NCBI GenBank assembly: GCA_004195325.1
Contig: SDWO01000034.1
Coordinates: forward strand, 1 to 38,079
Source of the DNA: Candidatus Izemoplasma acidinucleici
GTDB lineage: Bacteria; Bacillota_I; Bacilli_A; Izemoplasmatales; Izemoplasmataceae
Direction: 5' to 3'
DNA length: 38,079 nucleotides
The notes below the pieces were generated by a model, which worked only from the letters and a program-made list of their open reading frames with translations, did no database searches and was not told where the DNA came from. Position numbers and translations under genes: made by a program. Shown here piece after piece: positions 8,311-16,150 of this stretch. Position 1 is the stretch's first letter. Every line of letters starts with the position of its first letter.

Positions 8311-8685
8311 ATGAACAAAGTAAAACAGTTATTTGATATAGACAAACAATTTTGTAAAGAATGCCAAGTAGACAAGGAAAAAGCATGGATGAAATATACT
8401 GCTAGAAAAAGCATAATGGGAACAGGATTACATAACCCATATATTACAGATTTAGTACAAATAGAAAGTGGTATAAAAAGTGTGTTTGCATTAGAGGGAG
8501 TCGACTTTACATGGGAACCGGTTCACGGCTTCATTAGTGATGATGAAACATTAGGAGTTACAACAGGAACATATATAAGAAAGCATATTGTTGATGGAAA
8601 AGAAGTAACTGCACTAGGGAAATACTGCACTACTTGGAAAAAAGAAGATGGACAATGGAAAATAGTATTAGATATTGGTAATTAA
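8311..8685 (+). CDS. NTF2-like protein (SnoaL/DUF4440 type)
   Basis: From the ATG at 8311, six bases after AAGGAGG, the product has 124 residues. The in-frame ATG at 8269 lacks a ribosome binding site and lies next to the preceding terminator. The N-terminal helix (LFDIDKQFCKECQVDKEKAW) is followed by strands ending in GKYCTTWKKEDGQWKIVLDIGN. The pattern of a helix, then a T-x-x-W..DG.WKIV..I ending, is typical of the SnoaL/DUF4440 group of NTF2-like folds. Members range from small enzymes to orphan ligand-binding proteins, so no reaction can be assigned. It is monocistronic and shares a terminator with mnmE. Confidence 0.72.
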   Translation: MNKVKQLFDIDKQFCKECQVDKEKAWMKYTARKSIMGTGLHNPYITDLVQIESGIKSVFALEGVDFTWEPVHGFISDDETLGVTTGTYIRKHIVDGKEVTALGKYCTTWKKEDGQWKIVLDIGN

Positions 8686-8709
8686 AAAAAGCGCAATTGC
8701 GCTTTTTTA
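8684..8709. terminator. Bidirectional terminator between the NTF2-like gene and mnmE
   Basis: The perfect palindrome GCGCAATTGCGC (8691-8702) is flanked by A residues on the left and T residues on the right. It serves both converging genes. The mnmE stop codon (8707-8709) lies in the T run. Confidence 0.92.
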
Positions 8710-10056
8710 TTTACCTAAACAGAATTTGCTGAATAATTCATCTAGAAGTGAGGTAGAGGAAGTATCTCCAATTATTTCACCTAGGACATTCCATGCGTTC
8801 TTTAAATCAATTTCTGCCATATCGATAGGCATTTGATCACTTATAGCCTGTAGACTATCTTTTAAACTAGATAGTACTTCATTTAGTTTAGCTATGTGTC
8901 TTGCATTTGATATATATGTTTGATCACTTACGTTAACTTCTCCAGATAAGAACATATCTCTGATTATTAATTCCAAGTCTTCAATTCCGGTCTTATTTAA
9001 AGCACTTACGCTAACACTGTGTTCGAAATGATGATTTAACTCTTTAGATAAATCCGTCTTGTTGATTATGATGATTCTTTTTTTGTGCTTGGTTATTTCG
9101 AGTAATTCATTATCCTCTTTTGTAAGTTTCTGATTGTTATCCAGAACAAATAGTATTAATTCAGCTAGTTCAATTGCTTTCTTAGCCTTATCTATACCAA
9201 TTCTTTCTATTATATCTTTTGAATCTCTGATACCGGCGGTATCAATCAAATTAAGGATAATTCCCCCAATATTAATATTACCTTCAATAGTATCTCTTGT
9301 TGTACCTTGTATTTCAGTTACTATTGCTCTTTCTTCTCTAAGTAGGGCATTTAACAAACTTGATTTACCGACATTTGGTCTTCCGATAATTGCAGTCTTT
9401 AAGCCTTCTTTAATGATTTTTCCAAATTGAGCTTTTTCTAATAAGATTGTAATTTTATCAACGAGTTTTTCGACATCTGGTTTTATAATATTCGTTGATA
9501 ATTCAATCACATCATCATACTCAGGATAATCAATATTTACTTCAATATGAGCAATTGTATTTAGTAGCTCATTACGTAAATCGGTAATCAAATTATAGAT
9601 TACACCATCTAATCCCTTATTTGCTAAAGATAAACTCATATCTGATTTTGCTTCTATAATATCCATAACTGCTTCTGCTTGGGTCAAATCAATACGTCCA
9701 TTTAAAAATGCACGTTCAGTGAACTCGCCTGGACTTGCTGGTCTAGCACCATTAATTAGTAGTAGTTCTAAGATCTTATTCGCAACAAAAACACCACCAT
9801 GACAATTGATTTCTACAACGTCTTCAGTCGTGAATGTTTTAGGCGCTCTAAACACAGTAACTAGAACTTCATCAATGTTTTCTTTTCCATTGAAGATATG
9901 TCCATAATGAACTGTATGAGAGGCTACTTTTTCAAGGTTTTTACCCTTGAATACTCTACCTACTATAGAGATAGAATCCGCACCACTAAGACGTACAATA
10001 CTAATTGCACCTTGACCTAACGCAGTACTTATTGCTGCTATTGTTTCTGTATTCAT
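8707..10056 (-). CDS. mnmE: tRNA modification GTPase MnmE (TrmE)
   Basis: A 449-residue GTPase that, with MnmG, makes the carboxymethylaminomethyl group on uridine 34 of certain tRNAs. The N-terminal tetrahydrofolate-binding domain covers about residues 1-117 (TIAAISTALGQGAISIVRLSG, then ASPGEFTERAFLNGRID). It is followed by helices and the inserted Ras-like G domain with GRPNVGKS at 225-232, DTAG, and NKTD. The C-terminal FCLGK is the family's conserved ending that supplies the catalytic-site cysteine. The start is set at the ATG at 10056, after GGTGATATTT; an upstream TTG at 10068 is less likely. MnmG is not in the window. Confidence 0.95.
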   Translation of the reverse strand: MNTETIAAISTALGQGAISIVRLSGADSISIVGRVFKGKNLEKVASHTVHYGHIFNGKENIDEVLVTVFRAPKTFTTEDVVEINCHGGVFVANKILELLLINGARPASPGEFTERAFLNGRIDLTQAEAVMDIIEAKSDMSLSLANKGLDGVIYNLITDLRNELLNTIAHIEVNIDYPEYDDVIELSTNIIKPDVEKLVDKITILLEKAQFGKIIKEGLKTAIIGRPNVGKSSLLNALLREERAIVTEIQGTTRDTIEGNINIGGIILNLIDTAGIRDSKDIIERIGIDKAKKAIELAELILFVLDNNQKLTKEDNELLEITKHKKRIIIINKTDLSKELNHHFEHSVSVSALNKTGIEDLELIIRDMFLSGEVNVSDQTYISNARHIAKLNEVLSSLKDSLQAISDQMPIDMAEIDLKNAWNVLGEIIGDTSSTSLLDELFSKFCLGK

Positions 10057-10123
10057 AAATATCACCAACTTAATTATACCACAATGTTATTTTTTATAGT
10101 ATAATACATCTTAGGTGATTATA

Positions 10124-10600
10124 ATGAAAAAAACAAAAGGTTTTAAATATTATGCATTTATATTTGCAGTCTCTGCTGTTGCAATAGCGATTTACGCTAT
10201 ATTTGTATCAATAAGAGGAGACATTAAAATTGATTTTCAATCAGTAGTATACCTACTTTTTCTACCAGTTATGTTTACTGGTTTGTTATTTATATTCGAT
10301 AAGTTATTTGGGTTAATAATTCCCGCTAAATACAAAGAAGGATCAGGGGAAATGACAGAATTTGAACAATTCCATGGTGAAGTAAATGCACTAGTTGATT
10401 CTAGTACCTCATTCTCGATAGAAGAGTATCGTAGATTAAGGGAAAGTGTTAAATTTCAAAAGGCAATTAGTCAAGTGTTCACAGTTAAGAAACATGGTGA
10501 AAACCCAGAGTTAACTTGGGAATATTTATCAAGGAAATTCAAAAAAGGATCAAATGAATGTGTCGCATTAAACTTAATAATAGACTCAGTAGAAAAATAA
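10124..10600 (+). CDS. Small two-helix membrane protein, unknown
   Basis: 158 residues from the ATG at 10124, after TTAGGTGATTATA. The in-frame GTG at 10115 is part of that ribosome binding site. Two membrane helices (about 10-32 and 42-64) are followed by a soluble cytoplasmic domain of about 90 residues (EFEQFHGEVNALVDSSTSF onwards) with no motif I can name. A TATAAT at 10100-10105 precedes it and a terminator follows at 10614, so it is a single-gene unit between mnmE and dnaX. Confidence 0.7.
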   Translation: MKKTKGFKYYAFIFAVSAVAIAIYAIFVSIRGDIKIDFQSVVYLLFLPVMFTGLLFIFDKLFGLIIPAKYKEGSGEMTEFEQFHGEVNALVDSSTSFSIEEYRRLRESVKFQKAISQVFTVKKHGENPELTWEYLSRKFKKGSNECVALNLIIDSVEK

Positions 10601-10613
10601 ACAGAAATTACTG

Positions 10614-10639
10614 AAAAGACTATAAAATCTAGTCTTTTT
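10614..10639 (+). terminator. Terminator after the two-helix membrane protein
   Basis: AAAAGACT pairs with AGTCTTTT across an eight-base A/T-rich loop, ending in a T run. Confidence 0.8.
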
Positions 10640-10686
10640 GTTTTATAATAGATATACGGATATTTATCCATTTTAGGAGTGATATT

Positions 10687-12618
10687 ATGGCGTACAAAGC
10701 ACTTTATAGAACGTATAGACCAAACAGTTTTGAAGAAATAGCAGGCCAAGAACATATAACAAGAACATTCAAAAATGCCTTGAAAAACAATAAAATAGCA
10801 CACGCTTATTTATTTAGTGGACCAAGAGGAACAGGGAAAACAACTATAGCTAAAATAGTAGCCAAAGCTGTTAACTGTGAGCATGCTCCAGTATCTGAGC
10901 CTTGTAATGAATGTGATATTTGTAAAGGAATTGACAATAATTCTGTGACAGATGTTATAGAAATTGATGCTGCTTCAAATAATGGTGTAGATGAAATAAG
11001 AGAAATAAGAGATAAAGTAAAATACTTACCAGGACTTGGAAAGTACAAAGTCTATATTATAGATGAGGTACACATGCTTAGTACTGGTGCTTTTAACGCG
11101 TTACTAAAAACGCTTGAAGAACCACCTAAACATGTAATCTTTATTTTAGCAACAACAGAACCTCATAAAATTCCTGCAACAATTCACTCTAGATGTCAAA
11201 GATTTGATTTCAGAGGAATTAGTGTTCCGGATATCATTAGTAGATTAAACACTATTATTGAAGAAGAACACATTGGGATAGAGACAGAAGCTATTAAAGT
11301 TATAGCTGAAGCAGCTGAGGGTGGAATGAGAGACGCGATTAGTTTATTAGATCAAGTAGTATCTTATTCAGACACAGATGTTCAAGTCGATGACGTACAC
11401 GCAATTAGAGGTACGGTATCAAATGATCGATTACTTCAAATAGCCAATGCTATTTACAAAAATAACTCTGTTGAAGCAATTACGGTTTTAGATGAACTTG
11501 TTGCTATTGGGAAAGAATCACAAAGATTAGTTGAAAATCTAATTAAGTTTTATAGAGATTTACTGATATTTAAAAACACACGTTCATCAGAGGAATCACA
11601 ATTATTGTTTTCTAAACCAGAATTCTTATCTTTAGCAGATAAAGCAAGCAATAATCTAGTGTTTTTCTATATAGATGTATTGAATAAAGCTAGAAATGAT
11701 ATGAAGTTCACAAATAACGCAAAACTATATATGGAATTAGCACTTATAAAAATGGTTGATAAAGTAGAAAAACAAGAAATTGTAATTGAAGATGAATTTT
11801 CATCTTTGCAAAGAAGCATCAAAGCACTACAAGAACAACTTTCAAAAGTTGAATCTATGAAAACAGAAGTAAAAGTTATAGAAAAAGTAGTGGAACAACC
11901 AAAAGAAGAAATCGTAATGAGTAAAGAAGTAATAAGTGAAGCATTTGATGCTACTCAAAGCTTCGGAACAGTGAATGCTACTCCAGAAGTAAAACAAAAA
12001 GAAGTAGTAGAAGCAAAAGAAGAACAATCAGAAGAACCAGAAACAGAGGAAAGCTCAGACCTAGATTTATTTAGTTTACCTGAAGAAGAATTCGAAGAAA
12101 TAGAAGAGCCTTATTCTACATATGATATAAGATTGGTAGAAGACGTACTAAACAACGGAGACAGAGAAACAAAAATAAGATTAAATAAAAGATGGTTTGA
12201 TATTGAACGATACGTAGAACCTGAAGATCTACAATATGCCAAACTAATTAGTAGCGGTAGAGTTGTAGCGACAAACGGTTCTTTAATGATAATTGAATAT
12301 CCAGCCCCATCTACTTGTAACAGAATGATGAAAGATGAAATAAAGAAGAAAATCGCAAAATTACTATCAGATTTCCATGAAAGCGAGTTAGATTACCTTG
12401 CTTTACCAACTGAAGTTTGGAAAGAAAAAAGCGGGGAATTCCTTAAAAAATGGAAAGAAGATAAAGACAGATATATTACATTAACACCAATTGAACACCC
12501 AGGACTAAAAGAAATCAAAACAGTACATCACGAAGTAGAAGATATGACTCCAGATAGTGTTAGGGAAGCTTATAACATGTTTGGTAAAGATAACGTAAAA
12601 GTAAGAAAAGGGGAATAA
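10687..12618 (+). CDS. dnaX: DNA polymerase III subunit gamma/tau
   Basis: 643 residues, the clamp-loader ATPase subunit that opens the beta clamp during replication. AAA+ domain: Walker A GPRGTGKT at 45-52, a zinc finger with Cys 64, 73, 76 and 79, and the Walker B region IIDEVHML, followed by ATTEPHKIPATIHSRCQ. The collar domain (about 240-365) is followed by a highly acidic, Glu/Val-rich linker (about 390-480) and a tau-like C-terminal domain. No ribosomal frameshift site was looked for in detail. The start follows TTTTAGGAGTGATATT. It is first in the dnaX-ybaB-recR operon, with TATAAT at 10644-10649 as its likely -10. Confidence 0.96.
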   Translation: MAYKALYRTYRPNSFEEIAGQEHITRTFKNALKNNKIAHAYLFSGPRGTGKTTIAKIVAKAVNCEHAPVSEPCNECDICKGIDNNSVTDVIEIDAASNNGVDEIREIRDKVKYLPGLGKYKVYIIDEVHMLSTGAFNALLKTLEEPPKHVIFILATTEPHKIPATIHSRCQRFDFRGISVPDIISRLNTIIEEEHIGIETEAIKVIAEAAEGGMRDAISLLDQVVSYSDTDVQVDDVHAIRGTVSNDRLLQIANAIYKNNSVEAITVLDELVAIGKESQRLVENLIKFYRDLLIFKNTRSSEESQLLFSKPEFLSLADKASNNLVFFYIDVLNKARNDMKFTNNAKLYMELALIKMVDKVEKQEIVIEDEFSSLQRSIKALQEQLSKVESMKTEVKVIEKVVEQPKEEIVMSKEVISEAFDATQSFGTVNATPEVKQKEVVEAKEEQSEEPETEESSDLDLFSLPEEEFEEIEEPYSTYDIRLVEDVLNNGDRETKIRLNKRWFDIERYVEPEDLQYAKLISSGRVVATNGSLMIIEYPAPSTCNRMMKDEIKKKIAKLLSDFHESELDYLALPTEVWKEKSGEFLKKWKEDKDRYITLTPIEHPGLKEIKTVHHEVEDMTPDSVREAYNMFGKDNVKVRKGE

Positions 12619-12620
12619 CT

Positions 12621-12926
12621 ATGAATCCAGGTATGATAAAAAAACTTCAAAAAATGCAAAGAGAAATGATGAATGTTCAAAAAGAATTAGAGGCATCAAC
12701 ATTTTATGGTAGTGCCGGTGGAAAAATGGTTGAAGTGGAATTTTTAGGAAACAAAACAATGAAAAACATAACAATCAATCCAGAAGCTTTTGAAGATAAA
12801 GATGATATTGAAATGATTCAAGATACAATAACATTAGCAGTAAATGATTGTATCAAGAAAATAGAAGATGAAACACAAAGTGTTATGGGACAATTCACTG
12901 GTGGTGGAGTTCCAGGCTTATTCTAA
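12621..12926 (+). CDS. YbaB/EbfC-family nucleoid-associated protein
   Basis: A 101-residue protein two bases after the dnaX stop. N-terminal MKKLQKMQREMMNVQKELEA-type helix, a central strand region (KMVEVEFLGNKTMKNITINP) and a long C-terminal helix give the family fold. A Gly-rich end (FTGGGVPGLF) is typical. Family members bind DNA as dimers and sit between dnaX and recR in most Firmicutes, as here. The ribosome binding site AAAGGGGAATAACT lies in the end of dnaX, suggesting coupled translation. Confidence 0.95.
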   Translation: MNPGMIKKLQKMQREMMNVQKELEASTFYGSAGGKMVEVEFLGNKTMKNITINPEAFEDKDDIEMIQDTITLAVNDCIKKIEDETQSVMGQFTGGGVPGLF

Positions 12927-12938
12927 GGGGGCTTTAAT

Positions 12939-13538
12939 ATGAAATACCCTGATAGCATCGAACAACTTATTGAAAGCTTAAGAAGATATCCTGGTGTGGG
13001 TAAGAAAACAGCTGAAAGATACGCTCTTTTTACAGTTAACAGGATGGATCATGAAGCAATCGATAAAATTATAGAGGCTTATCAAAAAATAAAAACGGAT
13101 ATATTTAATTGTCCGATCTGTGGAAACATCACAGATACAGACCCTTGTTATATATGTGTTGATGATTCAAGAGATAAAGAAACGATAATCGTTGTAGAAG
13201 AAGCAAAAGATGTTATTGTTATGGAGAAAACCAATAAATACCACGGATTATACCATGTTCTAAATGGTGCGATTTCACCATCAAACGGTATTGGACCAGA
13301 CAACATAAACATTAAAGAACTATTAGAACGATTAAAGGATGAACAGGTAAAAGAAGTTATACTAGCCACAAACTTAAGTAATGAAGGTGAAACAACAGCG
13401 AGGTATATCTCAAGATTGTTAATCGACACGGACATCTTGGTTACACGAATAGCTCACGGTATTCCAGCTGGTGGAAATATAGAATACGCTGATGAAATCA
13501 CTATCTTCAAAGCACTTGAAGGTAGAAGAAAAATATAA
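12939..13538 (+). CDS. recR: Recombination mediator RecR
   Basis: 199 residues, full length. RecR forms a ring clamp on DNA and with RecO loads RecA at gaps. Helix-hairpin-helix near the N-terminus (LRRYPGVGKKTAERYAL), a four-cysteine zinc finger (Cys 58, 61, 70, 73), a Toprim domain (TIIVVEEAKDVIVME, then LATNLSNEGETTARYI), and a C-terminal Walker-B-like segment (RIAHGIPAGGNIEYAD). Twelve bases separate it from ybaB, with AAGGGGGCTTTAAT as ribosome binding site. It is the third gene of the conserved replication/repair operon. No clear terminator follows before the small gene at 13612. Confidence 0.96.
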   Translation: MKYPDSIEQLIESLRRYPGVGKKTAERYALFTVNRMDHEAIDKIIEAYQKIKTDIFNCPICGNITDTDPCYICVDDSRDKETIIVVEEAKDVIVMEKTNKYHGLYHVLNGAISPSNGIGPDNINIKELLERLKDEQVKEVILATNLSNEGETTARYISRLLIDTDILVTRIAHGIPAGGNIEYADEITIFKALEGRRKI

Positions 13539-13573
13539 AAATATAAAAATTCATAAAATTTACACATATTTAT

Positions 13574-13582
13574 TGTTATAAT
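13574..13582 (+). promoter_or_regulatory. Extended -10 promoter ahead of the small membrane gene
   Basis: TGT followed by TATAAT (13577-13582). No good -35 is present. It would give the gene at 13612 its own transcript in addition to read-through from recR. Confidence 0.5.
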
Positions 13583-13611
13583 GTAGGTAGAATAATTAGA
13601 GAGGTGATAAT

Positions 13612-13875
13612 ATGTTACAAACTTTCCGTGATTTTTTAGAAGAATCAATACTGGGACAATTCGGAGAATCAATAAGTGCGATATTTGATAGTCTACATGA
13701 TATGGTAGATGGATTAGATCCTGTATCTCAAATCGGGGTATTAGTACTAGGTGGTATTATTACAATATTAGGTACATTTTCATTAATTAAAAAATTATCA
13801 AAATTAATATTTGTAGTCATAGTAGTATTTGCGATTTGGTACGTTTTGACTAATCCGGGAATCTTACCATTTTAA
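13612..13875 (+). CDS. Small membrane protein downstream of recR, unknown
   Basis: 87 residues after GAGAGGTGATAAT. An amphipathic N-terminal half (FLEESILGQFGESISAIFDS) is followed by two membrane helices (about 43-62 and 64-82). I do not recognise the family. In Bacillus, recR is followed by small genes including the membrane protein BofA of similar size, but sequence resemblance is not evident, so this is only a positional parallel. A strong terminator follows. Confidence 0.7.
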   Translation: MLQTFRDFLEESILGQFGESISAIFDSLHDMVDGLDPVSQIGVLVLGGIITILGTFSLIKKLSKLIFVVIVVFAIWYVLTNPGILPF

Positions 13876-13886
13876 ATTAACAAGAT

Positions 13887-13909
13887 AGGACACAAAAGTG
13901 TCCTTTTTT
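13887..13909 (+). terminator. Strong terminator of the dnaX-recR region
   Basis: AGGACAC (13887-13893) and GTGTCCT (13898-13904) form a perfect 7-bp stem with an AAAA loop, followed by T6. Confidence 0.92.
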
Positions 13910-13911
13910 GT

Positions 13912-13930
13912 TACAGTCAAACTGTTTTTT
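13912..13930 (+). terminator. Second, weaker terminator hairpin
   Basis: ACAGT (13913-13917), loop CAA, ACTGT (13921-13925), then a T run to 13930. It directly follows the strong terminator. Confidence 0.55.
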
Positions 13931-13992
13931 ATGAAAACCCTTTACTTTTTGAAAAATTGACTAGTTATTGATTCACACAAACAATATACCCC

Positions 13993-14014
13993 AACGGCCT
14001 ACCTAGGCCGTTTT
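13993..14014. terminator. Isolated GC-rich hairpin before the ABC operon
   Basis: AACGGCCT (13993-14000) pairs perfectly with AGGCCGTT (14005-14012) around ACCT, followed by TTTTAATTT. It lies upstream of the operon promoter at 14085, so it is either a third terminator or an attenuator or operator. The rest of 13931-14084 holds nothing else I can support. Confidence 0.6.
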
Positions 14015-14084
14015 AATTTACTTAACTCTATCAAAAAACAATCAAAATATTTTCTAAAATTATATAGAAAATTAACCGGATTTA

Positions 14085-14093
14085 TGGTACTAT
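14085..14093 (+). promoter_or_regulatory. Extended -10 promoter of the ABC transporter/nuclease operon
   Basis: TGG followed by TACTAT (14088-14093), with no good -35. Start predicted near 14100, about 34 bases before the ATG. A weak -35 suggests that an activator may be involved, but no site was recognised. Confidence 0.55.
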
Positions 14094-14133
14094 AGAGTGT
14101 TAAAAAAAGTTAATTTTGACAGGAGAGATAAAT

Positions 14134-15219
14134 ATGGAGATTAGACTAGAGAATATCACAAAGATATTTCAAGCAAAAGATAAAACAGAGACAGTAGCTG
14201 TAAATTCTTTTGATTTAACAATTCCATCTGGAAAACTAGTAGGGTTATTAGGACCTTCTGGTTGTGGAAAATCAACAACCTTATATATGATTGCTGGGCT
14301 TTTAGAGCCTAACAATGGAAAAATATATTTTGGAGATGAAGATGTAACTGATATGTCACCAGAACATAGAGGAATAGGATTAGTGTTTCAAAATTATGCA
14401 CTATATCCACATATGACAGTTCGTCAAAACATTATGTTCCCATTAGAGAACATAAAGGTACCAAAAGATGAAGCTTTAGTAATGGCACAAGATATGGCTG
14501 ATTTAGTAGGTATCGGAGAATTAATGAATCGTAAACCACGTCAATTAAGTGGTGGACAACAACAACGTGTTGCTATTGCAAGAGCACTTGTTAAAAAACC
14601 AAGAGTATTATTATTAGATGAACCGTTATCAAATTTAGATGCTCGATTAAGATTACAAACTCGTGAAGAAATTAAGCGTATCCAACGTGAAACTGGGATT
14701 ACAACTATTTTCGTTACACATGATCAAGAAGAAGCTATGAGTATTAGTGACGAGATCGTTCTAATGGAATTAGGTTTAAAACATAAATTCTTAGGAACGC
14801 CACCAATTAACATCTTTAATGGTGAAATCAAAAAAGGAACATTAATGTTTAATGATTTCAAAATCGGTCCTCATGACGGTGCTGATGGAGAATGTGTTAT
14901 TGGTATAAGACCTGAAGGATTTACAGTTGTTAAAGAAAAAGGAAAAATAGAAATGGAAGTTGCGTATGTTGAGACAATTGGTAGAGATACTACATTAGTC
15001 TTCGAATACAAAGCTCCAGCAGATTTTGAAGAGTTAGAAGCAGAAGGAGTAAATACTAAAGAAGTTTCTGATGAGCCAGTAGAAATCAAAATGGTTACCA
15101 AAACATTCAAAGTTATTGTTGACGCATCATACAAATTTAAGCCAGGTGATGTGGTAAACTTAGATGTCAAGTCTAATAAATTATATGTATTTAATAAAGA
15201 TACTGGAGAATACATCTAG
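14134..15219 (+). CDS. CUT1-type ABC transporter ATPase (MsmX/UgpC-like)
   Basis: 361 residues from the ATG at 14134, after AGGAGAG; an in-frame TTG at 14116 precedes that site. ATPase of a binding-protein-dependent importer. Walker A GPSGCGKST at 40-48, signature LSGGQ at 138-142, Walker B VLLLDE at 158-163 and switch His196 are all intact. The C-terminal TOBE/OB domain is present (ECVIGIRPEGF onwards). The linker after the nucleotide-binding domain (about 211-222) is shorter than in MsmX/MalK relatives: roughly 18-20 residues normally lying before the FLGTPPIN-like motif are missing. The stop overlaps the next gene's GTG start. Substrate cannot be told from the ATPase. The operon context argues for products of nucleic acid breakdown, not proven. 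Confidence 0.9.
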   Translation: MEIRLENITKIFQAKDKTETVAVNSFDLTIPSGKLVGLLGPSGCGKSTTLYMIAGLLEPNNGKIYFGDEDVTDMSPEHRGIGLVFQNYALYPHMTVRQNIMFPLENIKVPKDEALVMAQDMADLVGIGELMNRKPRQLSGGQQQRVAIARALVKKPRVLLLDEPLSNLDARLRLQTREEIKRIQRETGITTIFVTHDQEEAMSISDEIVLMELGLKHKFLGTPPINIFNGEIKKGTLMFNDFKIGPHDGADGECVIGIRPEGFTVVKEKGKIEMEVAYVETIGRDTTLVFEYKAPADFEELEAEGVNTKEVSDEPVEIKMVTKTFKVIVDASYKFKPGDVVNLDVKSNKLYVFNKDTGEYI

Positions 15220-16139
15220 TGCTTGAAAGAGAGAGTAATTTAAAGGCCTGGCTATATCTTGCGCCAGCATTATTATTGTTGAGCGTATTCACATTTTACC
15301 CTTTATTCAACTCATTTTACCTAACATTCTTAGTAGGATATAATTACTTGAAACCAGATAAAATATTCGAAGCATATACTTTAGTTGGAAACTTCAAAGA
15401 AGTGCTATCAGATAAACTGTTTCATCAAGCACTTAAGAACACTGTTGTTATCGTATTCGTAAGTGTACCAATAAGTGTTATCGTTTCATTGCTAATTGCA
15501 GTTGCCTTAAATGGAATTAAGAAATTACAAGGAACATTCCAAACTATTTTCTTCTTACCATATGTAACAAATGCAATCGCAGTTGGGATGGCATTCGCGT
15601 TTATCTTTAATACTAATTACGGACTTGTAAACCAATTCTTAGGTTGGTTTGGAATGGATCCCGTTAAATTCGTTACTCTTGGAGCAACTTGGGGTACCTC
15701 AATGATTGCTTTACTTGTTTATACAATTTGGGGAGGACTTGCATTTAAAATAATGGTCTTCTTAGCAGGATTACAAAATATTGATAAGCAATACTATGAT
15801 GCAGCTAAAGTAGATGCAACACCAAGATCTAGAGTATTAAGAAGAATTACAATTCCTTTACTTTCTCCAATGATTGCATATATTACAATCACATCATTTA
15901 TTGGAGCATTTAAAGCTTACCGTACAGTAATCGGTATGTTTGGGGCTTCACTCGCTCCTCCAGGATTATTACCAAAAGATTCGTTAATCACAATAGTTGG
16001 TTACATTTATAGTTATATTTATGATACTGCACCTGGGGCTATTTCAATAGCAGCAGCAGCAGCAGTTATCTTGTTTGTTATCACTTTAGTCTTTACTTTT
16101 ATCCAAATGTGGGTTAGTAAAAAGAGAGTTCATTTCTAG
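15219..16139 (+). CDS. ABC transporter permease, MalF/UgpA type
   Basis: 306 residues with a GTG start that overlaps the preceding TAG (TAGTG); GGAGAA lies ten bases before it. Six membrane helices are expected, the first at about 9-29 (AWLYLAPALLLLSVFTFYPL). The cytoplasmic EAA loop, which docks on the ATPase, is seen as YYDAAKVDATPRSRVLRRIT followed by IPLLSP. It pairs with the next gene to form the membrane channel. Length is usual for this family (about 290-310). Confidence 0.92.
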   Translation: MLERESNLKAWLYLAPALLLLSVFTFYPLFNSFYLTFLVGYNYLKPDKIFEAYTLVGNFKEVLSDKLFHQALKNTVVIVFVSVPISVIVSLLIAVALNGIKKLQGTFQTIFFLPYVTNAIAVGMAFAFIFNTNYGLVNQFLGWFGMDPVKFVTLGATWGTSMIALLVYTIWGGLAFKIMVFLAGLQNIDKQYYDAAKVDATPRSRVLRRITIPLLSPMIAYITITSFIGAFKAYRTVIGMFGASLAPPGLLPKDSLITIVGYIYSYIYDTAPGAISIAAAAAVILFVITLVFTFIQMWVSKKRVHF

Positions 16140-16150
16140 GAGGCTGACAT

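Noticed and set aside
10600-10686. SRP RNA (ffs), often found before dnaX
   Set aside because: Only 86 bases are free, and they hold a terminator and the dnaX promoter; no SRP Alu/S-domain motif was seen.
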